From: Gammaproteobacteria bacterium | GTDB lineage: Bacteria > Pseudomonadota > Gammaproteobacteria > Pseudomonadales > Azotimanducaceae | Direction: 5' to 3' | NCBI GenBank assembly: GCA_021773555.1 | Contig: JAJFKA010000131.1 | Span: 27,480 to 91,479 of the forward strand | Length of the DNA stretch: 64,000 nt | Made by a program: the position numbers and the translations under genes | The notes under the pieces: generated by a model | Database searches by the model: none | What the model was told of the DNA's origin: nothing | Seen by the model: only the letters and a program-made list of their open reading frames with translations | Shown: in pieces, positions 55,229 to 64,000 of the stretch | How the letters are laid out: every line of letters begins with the position of its first letter | Position numbering within the stretch: position 1 is the stretch's first letter

Positions 55229-56659
55229 TCAAGGTTTAGCTGAGTCCCCCCAGTCGTGGACCAGTTTCGCCACACAGGCAGTCAGTTTTCTGGCCGTCGG
55301 TAAGTGTAAAAACTCATTCGGACCATGAGCGTTGGAAAGTGGACCGAGTACGCCCGTAACAATGAATTGTGCTGTGGGCAATTTGTTCGCCAGGAACTCC
55401 ATAAACGGTATGCTGCCACCACAGCCCATGGCAATAGCCGGTGCACCAAAGAACGCGGTTGATGCTTCCTGCAGTGAGGTCTCCAGCGAATCGCGGGTGA
55501 TGGGTGCGTGCCAGCCCGGATTGGGTGACTTTGCCGTAAATGTTACTCGCGCACCATTGGGTGCCTCCGATTCCAGCAGTTGGGTCAGTTCGACAAGGGC
55601 ATCCTCAACCTTGATGGTGGGTGGAATTCGCAGCGCCAGTCTGCTCGTGGTAAACGGCCTCAACACATTGCCCGCGTCGCTTAAGGAAGGAACGCCATCC
55701 ATCCCAGTCACCTCAAGGGATGCATGCCAGGTATTGTTCAACACCAGTTCCGTGGGATCGTTGGTTACCGGTTCACTTCCCGCAACGAAGGCATACATAT
55801 CCTTGAACGTGCCTTGCAAAACTTCACCGGCGCGGATGGCTTCCTGACGCCTGGTAGTGGGAATCTGGTCGTTCAGGAAGGAAGGTGTAATCGCACCGGT
55901 CACCTCGTTTTCGATCCGGGAAATGATTTGCCGACTCAGTCTGAAACTCGAGGCAACAATGCCCCCCGCCGCACCGGAGTGCGCGCCCTGGTCCAGCACT
56001 TCAACTTTCAGGTCACCGATTATCATGCCCCGGAGTGAAGTTGTTATCCAGAGCTGCTCATAATTTCCGCAGGTGGAGTCAAGCGCGATGACGAGCCCGG
56101 GCGTGCCGATGATCGGGTCCAGGGACTCCATATAAAAGGGCAGGTCTGGGCTGCCACTTTCCTCGGAGCATTCAATCAGCACAATGATATCAGGCAACGC
56201 GAGGTCTTGTGTTTGCAGGGCTTTGATGGCCGAGATCGCCGCATAGATTGCGTAGCCATCATCAGCACCGCCGCGGCCGTAAAGCCGATCACCTTTGATA
56301 ACCGGCCTCCAGGGATCCAGGTCTTCAAACCAACCGGTGAACTCAGGTTGTTTGTCCAGGTGCCCGTAGATAAGAATGCTGTCCGCGTGGGTCAGTTCAC
56401 CGGGCAGAACCAGGGTAATGGTTGGCGTCCTGTCCGCCAATTCGTGGACCTGGATGGACAATCCGGGAATTTCCTGGGCCTCAACCCAGTCGGTCACATG
56501 CCGAACCGCCTGATGCATATAGCCGTGTGCCGCCCAGTCCGGGTCAAACAACGGCGACTTGTTGGGGATGCTGATGTACTCGGAAAGACTGGGCAGAATC
56601 TGTTCCTGCCAGAAAGCCTCGGTTTCCTGTGCCAGTTGTTCAAGATGGAGTTTGCTCAT
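55229..56659 (-). CDS. M20-family metallopeptidase (dipeptidase)
   Basis: Product of 476 residues. The dinuclear zinc ligands follow the M20 order: YGHLDKQPE (His), RGGADDGYAIYA (bridging Asp), CSEESGSPD (Glu catalytic pair), then DST (Asp) and a late GCGGSIPF and AHGPNEF (His). A lid domain lies at about 200-360. It is in the M20 dipeptidase/CNDP group. Coupled by ATGA overlap to the fxsA-like gene upstream. Cytoplasmic. Substrate: short peptides. Confidence 0.93.
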   Translation of the reverse strand: MSKLHLEQLAQETEAFWQEQILPSLSEYISIPNKSPLFDPDWAAHGYMHQAVRHVTDWVEAQEIPGLSIQVHELADRTPTITLVLPGELTHADSILIYGHLDKQPEFTGWFEDLDPWRPVIKGDRLYGRGGADDGYAIYAAISAIKALQTQDLALPDIIVLIECSEESGSPDLPFYMESLDPIIGTPGLVIALDSTCGNYEQLWITTSLRGMIIGDLKVEVLDQGAHSGAAGGIVASSFRLSRQIISRIENEVTGAITPSFLNDQIPTTRRQEAIRAGEVLQGTFKDMYAFVAGSEPVTNDPTELVLNNTWHASLEVTGMDGVPSLSDAGNVLRPFTTSRLALRIPPTIKVEDALVELTQLLESEAPNGARVTFTAKSPNPGWHAPITRDSLETSLQEASTAFFGAPAIAMGCGGSIPFMEFLANKLPTAQFIVTGVLGPLSNAHGPNEFLHLPTARKLTACVAKLVHDWGDSAKP

Positions 56660-57105
56660 TGGATATTCCTGTCGTCGCGCTCCTCGCGAAAATCACCCTC
56701 GATGGTTGATCCGGGTGCGCCTTGCTGAGTATTGGTATTGAAACTCGCGGCTCGCACAATACCCTGGCGCAGTATCCAGCCTGCGAGCGGACGCCGCAAT
56801 CCGGGTAGCAGGCAGGTGAAGCCGATGGCGTCGGTGACAAAACCGGGGGTCAGCAAGAGTGCGCCACCTACCAGTAACATAATGCCCTCGAGTAGTTCGG
56901 TTTCCGGAATCTGCCCGGCCTGCAATTTCTCCTGAACCCGGTGCAGGGTCGCGAGCCCTTCCAGTTTAAGCAGCCAGATGCCGAGCGTTGCCGTTAAGAC
57001 GACCATGCCGATCGTCGGCAGGATGCCGATTATTCCGCCAACCTTGATGAGTATGACCATTTCCAGCAGCGGTATGGTGATGAAGGCGATTAAAGCCAGA
57101 CGCAT
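56656..57105 (-). CDS. fxsA: FxsA-family membrane protein
   Basis: About 149 residues from ATG 57105, chosen for GGAG 8 nt upstream. Three to four hydrophobic segments occupy the first 115 residues, with GGIIGILPTIGMVVLTATLG and GALLLTPGFVTDAIGFTCLLP patterns that define FxsA (suppressor of F exclusion of phage T7). The C-terminal tail is hydrophilic and acidic. The stop overlaps the M20 peptidase start by 4 nt. No direct link between the two functions is known. Confidence 0.9.
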   Translation of the reverse strand: MRLALIAFITIPLLEMVILIKVGGIIGILPTIGMVVLTATLGIWLLKLEGLATLHRVQEKLQAGQIPETELLEGIMLLVGGALLLTPGFVTDAIGFTCLLPGLRRPLAGWILRQGIVRAASFNTNTQQGAPGSTIEGDFREERDDRNIQ

Positions 57106-57279
57106 TTGTTTTCTCCGGATGAAGCGGCATTGTACCGCATGGCGGCGACCGGGAACCGGATTGGAACCGGATAAAAGTCTCGCGTTGTGCGTCTCGAACG
57201 CGCCATTCACATTGCTTATGGGGCGGGCGCCGTTCCTGATCTGTGCTAGATTAAGCGCTGGCGAACACCTTTACTGACT

Positions 57280-57876
57280 ATGCGTGAACTAACCATTGAT
57301 GGTCCCTGCGGTGCGATCGAGGCATTGTTGGATATGCCTGCCGACGCGGATTGCTGTGCCATTATCTGTCACCCGCACCCACTTTACGGCGGTAGCCTTC
57401 ATGATTCCTGCGTGGATATCCTTGCCCGTTCACTGGCAGGTTGTGGGATCGGCAACATCCGCTTCAATTTTCGCGGGGTCGGTCGAAGTGAAGGAGAATT
57501 TGATCAGGGTGCGGGAGAAGTTGAAGACCTTCTGGCGGTAGAGCGCTGGGTGAACCATGAACTTTCGCCGTCCCGACTGATGCTATGCGGTTACTCCTTT
57601 GGTGCCGCGGTTGCCCTGAATGCGCAGGCGATGAGTTCTGCGACGCGTGGAATCGTGCTCGCGCCCCCGGTGGGCATGATCAAAGTGCCGGGGATAAGTT
57701 TTCCGACGCTTATCATTCTCGGCGCCGCAGACACCATCGTCGCAGCCGAAGCTGCTGCCGCACACCTCAAACACGCTGACGCGACCATAAAAGTTCTGGC
57801 AGAGAGGGATCATTTCTTTGCCGGTGCCGACGGGGAAATCGACACCGTGGTGCAGGAGTTTGTCAGTGGAACTTAA
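57280..57876 (+). CDS. Alpha/beta hydrolase (COG2945-like)
   Basis: Product of 198 residues. HPHPLYGG, FNFRGVGRSEG, the nucleophile elbow GYSFGA and a late ERDHFF His segment are in the standard order of small esterase-like hydrolases. This compact form without a lid is common among proteobacterial proteins of unknown substrate. The following enoyl-CoA hydratase starts 11 nt inside it, so they are one unit. Confidence 0.85.
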   Translation: MRELTIDGPCGAIEALLDMPADADCCAIICHPHPLYGGSLHDSCVDILARSLAGCGIGNIRFNFRGVGRSEGEFDQGAGEVEDLLAVERWVNHELSPSRLMLCGYSFGAAVALNAQAMSSATRGIVLAPPVGMIKVPGISFPTLIILGAADTIVAAEAAAAHLKHADATIKVLAERDHFFAGADGEIDTVVQEFVSGT

Positions 57877-58687
57877 AACGATTATCTACCAGATTGAAGA
57901 TGAGATCGCGACGATTACCCTGAATCGGCCACATCGGATGAATGCCTGGACAGGACGCATGCACACGGAATATCGCTGGGTGCTGGCCCAGGCGGATGCA
58001 GATGAATCCGTTCGGGTCATTGTCGTGACGGGTGCCGGTAAGGGATTTTGTGTGGGTGCGGATAGCCAGGCGCTGGAAGGTCATGTAGCCAAGGGTGGTT
58101 ATGATCCGGGAACACCGGATCCCCTGGCAGAACCGGGCTATGGGACTCGTGCTGAATTTGACGCATCCTTTGCCTACCACTTTGGTTTGCGCAAACCCGT
58201 AATCGCCGCTATGAATGGGCCTGCTGCCGGTGTTGGACTTGTGCTTGCCTGCTTCGCGGACATCCGTTTTGCCGTTCCCGGAGTCAAATTCACAACCGCG
58301 CACGGCAAGCTGAATTTTCCGGCCGAGTACGGACTGTCCTGGTTGTTGCCGAGAATGATCGGTTTAACCCGGGCAAACGATTTGCTGCTCACCAGCAGGG
58401 TTTTCACTTCCGATGAAGCGCTTCAGCTGGATCTGGTCAACCGGATCGTGCCTGCAGAAACCCTTATGGAAGAAACCTATCGCTATGCGCAGCAGATGAA
58501 GAACTCGGTATCACCGGCGTCATTGCGCGAAACCAAGTGGCAGATCTACACGGACCAGCATCGCAGTGTTGCTGATGCGGTGGGCACCAGTGAACGGCTG
58601 CTGGATACAATGAGCAAACAAGCTGATTACCGGGAAGGAGTGCAGGCGTTTCTTGACAAACGCCCGCCTGAATGGAGAGGAGAGTGA
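57866..58687 (+). CDS. Enoyl-CoA hydratase/isomerase family protein
   Basis: About 273 residues from GTG 57866 with AGGAG 8 nt upstream. Crotonase-fold landmarks: [46 protein letters not shown] and the [23 protein letters not shown] helix. The oxyanion Gly and a Glu near YGLSW are in the usual place (FPAEYGLSW with Glu). The gene overlaps the hydrolase before it and the AAA+ gene behind it by 4 nt (GTGA). It hydrates or isomerises an enoyl-CoA. The location between a hydrolase and a chaperone pair is unusual. Confidence 0.9.
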   Translation: MELKTIIYQIEDEIATITLNRPHRMNAWTGRMHTEYRWVLAQADADESVRVIVVTGAGKGFCVGADSQALEGHVAKGGYDPGTPDPLAEPGYGTRAEFDASFAYHFGLRKPVIAAMNGPAAGVGLVLACFADIRFAVPGVKFTTAHGKLNFPAEYGLSWLLPRMIGLTRANDLLLTSRVFTSDEALQLDLVNRIVPAETLMEETYRYAQQMKNSVSPASLRETKWQIYTDQHRSVADAVGTSERLLDTMSKQADYREGVQAFLDKRPPEWRGE

Positions 58688-59568
58688 CACTGAAATCAAC
58701 CAGCAATGAGCCAGCCGCGGATACCAGCCCGGATGCCTATTCCCTGACCGAAGCGCCTTTTTATCTTGCCCTCGGGGATGAGGTGGAACTGTTTCTTGCC
58801 GCCTATCAAGAACGACTGCCGGTCCTGCTCAAGGGTCCCACCGGCTGTGGCAAAACTCGCTTTGTTGAATACATGGCGCATCGAATCTATCGCGGCGAAG
58901 ATGCCGACGACAATCGCAGGCGGGTCGGTCAGCCATTGCAGACCGTATCCTGTCATGAAGATCTCTCGGCGACAGATCTCGTTGGCCGCTATCTGCTCCA
59001 GGGTGACCAAACGGTGTGGCAGGACGGACCACTGACCCGTTCGGTAAAGGAAGGTGCGATCTGCTACCTCGACGAGATTGTAGAGGCGCGAAAAGATTCA
59101 ACAGTATTGATTCATTCGCTCACTGATCACCGGCGAATTTTACCGGTCGAGAAGCTGGGATTAATTCTTGAGGCCCATGAAAATTTCCTGCTGGTGATAT
59201 CCTATAACCCGGGATATCAGAGTGTGCTTAAGGATCTTAAGACCAGTACCCGGCAGCGATTTGTTGCCATTGACTTTGATTACCCGGACCCGGCTCATGA
59301 GGCGGAAATAATCATTCATGAAAGCGGTATCGATGCAGATACCGCAGGAGAGCTCGCAACCCTGGGTGCACGTATACGAAACCTCCGGCATCATGGATTC
59401 GATGAGGGCATCAGTACCCGCCTGCTGGTTTACGCAGGGCAGCTGATTTCTCGCGGCTTGAATCCCATTCGCGCCTGTGATGCGGCGATATGTCTTGCGG
59501 TATCCGATGACCCCGAGGTTCAACGCGCCATTGGTGAAGTGGTCAGCACCATTTTTCCCAGGGATTAG
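58684..59568 (+). CDS. CbbQ/NirQ/NorQ-type AAA+ ATPase (MoxR family)
   Basis: About 294 residues from GTG 58684, whose codon overlaps the enoyl-CoA hydratase stop. Walker [12 protein letters not shown], Walker B AICYLDEI and the sensor/arginine region [21 protein letters not shown] identify the NorQ/CbbQ branch of MoxR ATPases, which act with a VWA partner to insert metal or remodel an enzyme (nitric oxide reductase, Rubisco). The next gene encodes such a partner. No cbb, nor or nir structural gene is in the window, so the client is unknown. Confidence 0.92.
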   Translation: MTLKSTSNEPAADTSPDAYSLTEAPFYLALGDEVELFLAAYQERLPVLLKGPTGCGKTRFVEYMAHRIYRGEDADDNRRRVGQPLQTVSCHEDLSATDLVGRYLLQGDQTVWQDGPLTRSVKEGAICYLDEIVEARKDSTVLIHSLTDHRRILPVEKLGLILEAHENFLLVISYNPGYQSVLKDLKTSTRQRFVAIDFDYPDPAHEAEIIIHESGIDADTAGELATLGARIRNLRHHGFDEGISTRLLVYAGQLISRGLNPIRACDAAICLAVSDDPEVQRAIGEVVSTIFPRD

Positions 59569-59573
59569 TTCAG

Positions 59574-62543
59574 GTGCCGGCATTGACCGAGGTTATCCTC
59601 GAGTTACGTAAGGTCCATCCGCCAACCGCCGAACTGTTGGATCACACGCTGGAGCACATACCTGTGCATGGGCGAATCGAATGGGCGGCCCGGTGCCTTG
59701 AGATTGCTAACTCCGGATGGCATGCCTTCGAATCTGCTAATGCCTTCATCCTTTCCAGTCCGATTATCCTGGCCAGCTATGATTTTGAGACCCTGATTGC
59801 CCGGGGTGACTATGGCCTGCAGTTTTGCGGATATTCCTTCGAGCCGGGATTTACCTACTACTGCGCACTGGGAAACCTGGTAGTCGCCGATGTCGATGGT
59901 GCGAAGTGGAATATGTTGCCGGAAGTAGAAGCAGCGGGCAGGACCATTCTCGGTAAATTCCAGCATGCCTCGAATTTGCTGACAGACTTTTTTGAGATCG
60001 CATTCGCGATGCTGCTCCGAGAAAACGAATCAGAGATTCGCGCCTGGTGTGCGCTGGCAGCGAAAATCGCTCATCGGGAGCGACAGGACCTGATCGTTTT
60101 CCTCGGCAGTAGGCATGAATCCATTTGCTGGCAGGAGATGGAAAAGCTGGAACGTGTTTCGCCGAACAGTTTTCTCTTTTATCTGTCCGTCTATGAAGTC
60201 CTTGAGGCGAAATTTGGCCTGGATCTCATGGCCGACCTGCAACCATTGATCCTGGGCTTTGCGGACGATGAGGATGCGCTGCAGGAATTTTTGCTTTTGC
60301 TCCCGGGAATACAGACCATCAGCAGGAATGAGTCACGTAGTGTCTTTTCATTAATACCCGAAATAGGCCATGTGGACCTGGTAACCAGTTTTGTCTCGCA
60401 TTGTCACGAGTTACCACTTGGCGACCTGCCGGTGATACAACAATGGATTGCGGGTGGCGTTCAGGTGGCATCGACAAATATCGACGCGGGTCTGGCGTTT
60501 TTCTCACTTGAATCATCAACTTCAGTGGAACTGTTGGAGTCGCTGCGCGGCCAGATAAACTTCGCTGACTGTTCGAGGGTAATGCAGCTTTATACCGAAG
60601 CGATGACCGGCAAGCGTCTGCGGGTTGAATCGACGGCAGATTCAGACGTTCAGTATCGGGATATGCCACATACCCTCGGCGCCTCAATCTGTCTGCCGGA
60701 AAGCGTCTCCTGGTTTGCCAGTAAGGACGAAAATTTTGAATTTTATAAGGTGGCACTACTTCATCAGTTAGGCTTTTTTGAGTATCAGACATTTGTCGAA
60801 ATTGAATTCATCGAGACCACCTTGACTGAATTTGAGGACAGCGTGCTCGCGCATGGTTTGTTTAATATTCTTGAAGCTGCGCGCATTGACTGGTTACTGG
60901 CCCGACACTTTCGCGGCATTCGGGATGCGTTTTCAGCCCAGAAATCTTTTGCGCTCGACTCCCGACAGCCACTGCCGATCATGCGAAAAGCCCAGTTACT
61001 GGAATTGATGATCCGCGCCGGACTTGATGCAGGACCACTGCCTGTGGAGGTAAATGATAGATATTTAGCGGATGCAGTAAGTCTTTACGCGGAAGTGCTG
61101 TCTCTTGATCGTGCGGAGGCGCAATTACAGGATACATTGAGTGTACTGCAGCGTTGTTACGTGATTGTCTCTGAGGGCGATCAGTCACAGTGGGACGGCG
61201 CAAAAACGGAACTGGATGACGGTCTGGCACAGATGCTCGAAGAAGAATTACCCCAGCCGATCTCTTTTCATGGGCACATGGATACTCGCCAACTGGCCAT
61301 GGATCTCGCGCTGGTGGACCTTGAGGATACCACCGAAGGTGTGCCGGACGACTCCGTTTCCATGAGCACGGCACTTGACCCGGCGGATCTGGATATCGAT
61401 GAAATCCAGGATGGAGATGTGCAGGATGGTCTGGGCATGCTCGCCACGGAAATTGACCATCAGCTGGAGAACGTGGAGAAGCTGAAGCGGGAAAATGAGG
61501 ATGAGAATCGTCAACTCCTGCCCGCGCAACTTTCAAACCAGGTCAGGGAGGACCAGCGATTTCGTTATGATGAGTGGGATTTTGTGATCAACGACTATCG
61601 TCGCAGGTGGTGCACTTTATACGAGGTGCGGGATTGTCCGGAAGCACCTGAGTATGTTGACAAGACCCTGGCCGAGCATGGCGACGTGGCGAGCAGGGTG
61701 CGTAAACAGTTGACCAGGCTGAAACCGGAAATGTTGCGCAAGGTGAAGGGCGTGGTAGATGGCGACGACCTTGACCTTGATCGTGCGGTTGAAGCCGTTA
61801 TTGATCGGAAGACGGGACTGACGCCCGCGGAAAACATCTATACCCAGAGCCTGCGCAAGGACCGGGATGTCTCCGCGCTGTTTTTACTGGATATGAGTGC
61901 GTCAACCGATGACATTATAGCCGATGGCTCGGAACCACCGCCGTTTTCGGTCGACGATGATGATGAGGATATTCTGAGCCACTATGCGAGCAGGCAGCAG
62001 GACGAGTCTTCTCGTACTCGCATCATTGATATTGAAAAGCAGGCAGTCATCCTGATGGCAGAAGCGCTGGAGCAACTCGGGGATAACTATTCCATTTGCG
62101 GATTTAGCGGCTATGGCAGGGAACGAGTCGACTATTTTTTGTGCAAGGACTTCGGCGAGGCGTATGACCACAGAGCTCGCGGAAAAATTGGCGGCATCAA
62201 ACCCTGTCGCAGCACCCGCATGGGTCCCGCCATCAGACATGCAACCCGCAGCCTGGTTAAAACCGAATCGCGGATCCGTGCATTGATTATTATTAGTGAT
62301 GGCTATCCCCAGGATCACGACTACGGACAGGATCGAAACAGTCGGGACTACGGCGTAAAAGACACCATGAAGGCGCTTGCCGAGGCGCGCACTCAAAACG
62401 TGCAGACTTTCTGCCTGACGGTGGATCAGTCCGGTCATGACTATCTGCGCGAAATGTGCCCGGATAAACAATACCTGGTGATCCAGGAGGTCAGCCAATT
62501 ACCGGATGAACTGTCCAAGGTTTACCAGAGTCTCACGGGGTAA
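59574..62543 (+). CDS. Large VWA-domain protein, NorD/CbbO-like partner of the AAA+ ATPase
   Basis: Product of 989 residues from GTG. The N-terminal half (about 1-560) is helical with no recognised domain. A very acidic stretch lies at about 580-650 (DPADLDIDEIQDGDVQDG, KRENEDENRQ), typical of the linker in CbbO/NorD. The C-terminal VWA domain starts at about 760, with MIDAS LLDMSAST near residue 773, the loop GGIKPCRSTRMGPAIRHAT and the ALIIISDGYPQD strand. It should bind Mg2+ and engage the AAA+ ATPase ring. It is longer than NorD or CbbO (about 640-780), the extra length being N-terminal, which may recognise the client. Confidence 0.88.
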   Translation: MPALTEVILELRKVHPPTAELLDHTLEHIPVHGRIEWAARCLEIANSGWHAFESANAFILSSPIILASYDFETLIARGDYGLQFCGYSFEPGFTYYCALGNLVVADVDGAKWNMLPEVEAAGRTILGKFQHASNLLTDFFEIAFAMLLRENESEIRAWCALAAKIAHRERQDLIVFLGSRHESICWQEMEKLERVSPNSFLFYLSVYEVLEAKFGLDLMADLQPLILGFADDEDALQEFLLLLPGIQTISRNESRSVFSLIPEIGHVDLVTSFVSHCHELPLGDLPVIQQWIAGGVQVASTNIDAGLAFFSLESSTSVELLESLRGQINFADCSRVMQLYTEAMTGKRLRVESTADSDVQYRDMPHTLGASICLPESVSWFASKDENFEFYKVALLHQLGFFEYQTFVEIEFIETTLTEFEDSVLAHGLFNILEAARIDWLLARHFRGIRDAFSAQKSFALDSRQPLPIMRKAQLLELMIRAGLDAGPLPVEVNDRYLADAVSLYAEVLSLDRAEAQLQDTLSVLQRCYVIVSEGDQSQWDGAKTELDDGLAQMLEEELPQPISFHGHMDTRQLAMDLALVDLEDTTEGVPDDSVSMSTALDPADLDIDEIQDGDVQDGLGMLATEIDHQLENVEKLKRENEDENRQLLPAQLSNQVREDQRFRYDEWDFVINDYRRRWCTLYEVRDCPEAPEYVDKTLAEHGDVASRVRKQLTRLKPEMLRKVKGVVDGDDLDLDRAVEAVIDRKTGLTPAENIYTQSLRKDRDVSALFLLDMSASTDDIIADGSEPPPFSVDDDDEDILSHYASRQQDESSRTRIIDIEKQAVILMAEALEQLGDNYSICGFSGYGRERVDYFLCKDFGEAYDHRARGKIGGIKPCRSTRMGPAIRHATRSLVKTESRIRALIIISDGYPQDHDYGQDRNSRDYGVKDTMKALAEARTQNVQTFCLTVDQSGHDYLREMCPDKQYLVIQEVSQLPDELSKVYQSLTG

Positions 62544-62546
62544 TTT

Positions 62547-62996
62547 ATGTCGCTAACACCTTTCCATCTCGCCATCCCGGTCCACGATATTGCCGTCGCA
62601 AATCGTTTTTACGGCGACATACTTGGATGCCAAAAGGGTAGAAGCAGTGATGTCTGGACTGACTTTAATCTCTTCGGTCACCAGCTTGTCTGTCACGAGG
62701 TAAAGGCAATCGAAACGAGGCAGGCTGCGCCAGCCGCGAGCGATCTGCACCACAATCTGGTCGATGGCTTTGCCGTGCCCGTGCCGCATTTTGGTGTCGT
62801 GCTGACAATGGAAAAATGGCGCGAATTCCGGGACAGACTCGAACGCCTGCAGGTAGAATTTGTGATCGCGCCCTATATTCGATTCGCCGGTCTGCCAGGA
62901 GAGCAGGCGACCATGTTTTTTCTCGACCCCAGCGGTAACGCCCTCGAGTTCAAGGCGTTCGCCGACATAGATGCCGCACTCTTCGACCCAGGCTAA
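62547..62996 (+). CDS. VOC-family (glyoxalase/dioxygenase superfamily) protein
   Basis: Product of 149 residues. Beta-alpha-beta modules are visible: [23 protein letters not shown] at the start and [19 protein letters not shown] at the end. The metal-ligand candidates are His7, His52 or His74, and the C-terminal Glu in ALEFK. It may be a lactoylglutathione lyase-like or dioxygenase-like enzyme. It begins 3 nt after the VWA gene and probably belongs to the same transcript. Substrate unknown. Confidence 0.85.
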   Translation: MSLTPFHLAIPVHDIAVANRFYGDILGCQKGRSSDVWTDFNLFGHQLVCHEVKAIETRQAAPAASDLHHNLVDGFAVPVPHFGVVLTMEKWREFRDRLERLQVEFVIAPYIRFAGLPGEQATMFFLDPSGNALEFKAFADIDAALFDPG

Positions 62997-63003
62997 GTAG
63001 TGG

Positions 63004-63349
63004 TGGGGTCGGAGTAAAGTTCCGGAGTAAACCCACCGCTCAACGCATTTGTTGATTATCGATGGTCAAGTTATGCAGCGAGTGGTTCGGCAATGACATC
63101 TCAATGTTGATACCGCACTAACTGAATCATTCACCTGGTGAGACTCAATTAAAAAATATTAGAGTATCAAAGGCTCATCGGCGAATCGCACTGCGGCGGA
63201 TGTCGTCGCGAAAACCCGTCGCCGTGCCAACGAAGGAATGATTCTCGGTACGAAGAAATTCAGAATACAGTTTGAAGAAATAGCAGGAGTCCTACCCACC
63301 TCAAATGGCTAGTGACCAGCGTTTACTCCGGCACTTTACCCCGACCCCA
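63004..63349 (+). pseudogene. Decayed REP-associated tyrosine transposase (RAYT/Y1-type) remnant with terminal inverted repeats
   Basis: The ends 63004-63031 and 63322-63349 form a 28 bp inverted repeat with two mismatches. In between, one frame from 63048 reads FVDYRWSSYAASGS and then hits stop codons. From 63184 in another frame, ANRTAADVVAKTRRRANEG continues as MILGTKKFRIQFEEIAG. These match the typical C-terminus of RAYT transposases (DYPWSSYR..., then TNxGxxLGxxxFxEEI). The N-terminal catalytic half is absent and frames are broken, so it is inactive. It may be mobile only in trans. Confidence 0.65.
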
Positions 63350-63358
63350 TCATTTTGG

Positions 63359-63808
63359 TTAAGGGGCTGGGATGGCGTGGCCAATCATCCTTGCGCCCTC
63401 GAACACAGCGCGATCCATGACATTGCGGGCGTCAACAAAGACGAAATCAAGAATGCCATTGTCGTTTGAGTCGCTGTGTAGCATCACGATGAACATCTCG
63501 CCGGTATCGACGCCTTTATAGACTTCCATGTCGACGTTCTTATTGGTGCCAGACTTGAGGAAGGTTGCTGCGACGTACTTGTCGCCATTGGCGGCCCCAT
63601 CTTCGAAAGGATGCATGACCAACCAACCATTGCCCTCTATGTGCACCTCTGGATAGGTCACGATATTACCGCTTCGGGTTGCGCCTTCCGTTTTGATCCA
63701 GTTTTGCGCTCCATTGCCCATGCTGAATGCAGCAGTTGGCTCTTCCGCGTAACAGGGCTGGTACAAGGTAAAGGCAAGGAGGAGCATGACAATGGTTCTT
63801 AGGTTCAT
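63359..63808 (-). CDS. Small exported protein of unknown function, lying between transposase remnants
   Basis: Product of 149 residues. Residues 1-21 form a signal peptide (MNLRTIVMLLLAFTLYQPC, cleavage near CYAEEP). A GAGGA lies 9 nt upstream of ATG. The mature part has short beta strands (GNIVTYPEVHIEGNGWLVMHP, ATFLKSGTNKNVDMEVYKG) and is rich in Asn/Asp. No known domain recognised. The gene is flanked at both ends by the 28 bp repeats of the RAYT-like remnants and seems to have been trapped between two copies. Its codon usage does not look obviously different. Confidence 0.75.
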   Translation of the reverse strand: MNLRTIVMLLLAFTLYQPCYAEEPTAAFSMGNGAQNWIKTEGATRSGNIVTYPEVHIEGNGWLVMHPFEDGAANGDKYVAATFLKSGTNKNVDMEVYKGVDTGEMFIVMLHSDSNDNGILDFVFVDARNVMDRAVFEGARMIGHAIPAP

Positions 63809-63828
63809 CGAGTTCGGTCCTCAAGTAA

Positions 63829-64000
63829 TGGGGTCGGGGTAAAGTGCCGGAGTAAACCCACCACAGTCAAGGTCTTTGTTGATTATCGATGGTCTGGCTT
63901 TGCCGCGTAGGGGTTAGCAACGACGAATTAATGTTGACACTGCAAAAACTGTATCGCACCTGGAGCGACCGTATCAAAAGCTCATTGGCGAATCGTTGGG
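63829..64000 (+). pseudogene. Second RAYT-like remnant, 3' part outside window
   Basis: The end repeat 63829-63856 is the perfect reverse complement of 63322-63349. Following it, the sequence repeats the first remnant (FVDYRWSGFAA then a TAG stop, later YQKLIGES). It is truncated by the window edge. Same origin as the element at 63004. Confidence 0.6.

Noticed and set aside
58684..62543. A Rubisco (cbbQO) or denitrification (norQD) operon
   Set aside because: Only the ATPase and VWA pair are present; no cbbL/S or norB/C gene, so I call the pair but not the pathway.
1..64000. CRISPR array, tRNA, rRNA or complete insertion sequence
   Set aside because: I saw no regularly spaced repeats, no cloverleaf and no full transposase ORF; only RAYT-type remnants at the right end.

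Overview
The window looks like a chromosomal segment of a Gram-negative, probably gammaproteobacterial, aerobic heterotroph of the uncultured marine type. This is inferred from the gene set: RND efflux with a periplasmic adaptor, lipoprotein signals, TldD/TldE, FxsA, GGDEF signalling, and many acyl-CoA, CaiB, SDR and luciferase-like (LLM) flavoenzyme genes. The taxon cannot be fixed from sequence reading alone. I recognised no rRNA, tRNA, CRISPR array, prophage or complete insertion sequence. Most genes are single-copy metabolic genes in short operons with 1-11 nt overlaps.

Layout, left to right. (1) 0-9.7 kb: a CaiB-type CoA-transferase cut by the window edge and coupled to a two-domain secreted M16 peptidase; an alpha/beta hydrolase; then a minus-strand operon of FadR/GntR-type regulator, membrane-fusion protein and RND pump, with a clear operator array and promoter. 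(2) 9.8-13 kb: a glycine-zipper lipoprotein and a three-gene flavin operon (acyl-CoA-dehydrogenase-fold monooxygenase, LLM oxidoreductase, nitroreductase). (3) 13.2-18.4 kb: a cis-prenyltransferase of archaeal/eukaryotic appearance, an FHA-GGDEF protein, a small anchored protein, a polytopic LPG-synthase-like protein, a CDP-alcohol phosphatidyltransferase and an atypical SDR epimerase. (4) 18.4-24.1 kb: sirtuin, secreted amidohydrolase coupled to an MFS carrier, an unknown 7-TM protein and a second MFS carrier. (5) 24.6-32.6 kb: zinc-ribbon protein, YkvI-like membrane protein, tldD-tldE, a degenerate HD-GYP protein, LLM oxidoreductase, MATE transporter coupled to a protein with two L7/L12-like repeats. 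(6) 32.7-38.2 kb: thiolase-like protein without the usual nucleophile, an inverted-repeat element, a ribbon-helix-helix regulator, a class III aminotransferase, MFS, DUF2277, and a 36-residue membrane peptide with its own terminator. (7) 38.2-43.6 kb: a tightly overlapped operon of amidohydrolase, SelA-like PLP enzyme, CDP-alcohol phosphatidyltransferase and an unknown protein; and a large helical-repeat protein. (8) 43.6-57.1 kb: lactonase, MFP2-like SDR, GPH symporter, heterodimeric ABC exporter, FGGY kinase plus KDPG-type aldolase, PhyH dioxygenase, acyl-CoA dehydrogenase, M20 peptidase, FxsA. (9) 57.3-63 kb: a coupled series of hydrolase, enoyl-CoA hydratase, CbbQ/NorQ-type AAA+ ATPase, a 989-residue VWA protein and a VOC protein. 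(10) 63-64 kb: two decayed transposase (RAYT-type) remnants with shared 28 bp terminal repeats flanking a small secreted-protein gene.

The best candidates for undescribed biology are the SelA-like/amidohydrolase/CDP-alcohol phosphatidyltransferase operon, the orphan AAA+/VWA chaperone pair, the archaeal-like prenyltransferase, the catalytically dead HD-GYP protein behind tldDE, and the L7/L12-repeat membrane protein. All functional links among them are inference from gene order.
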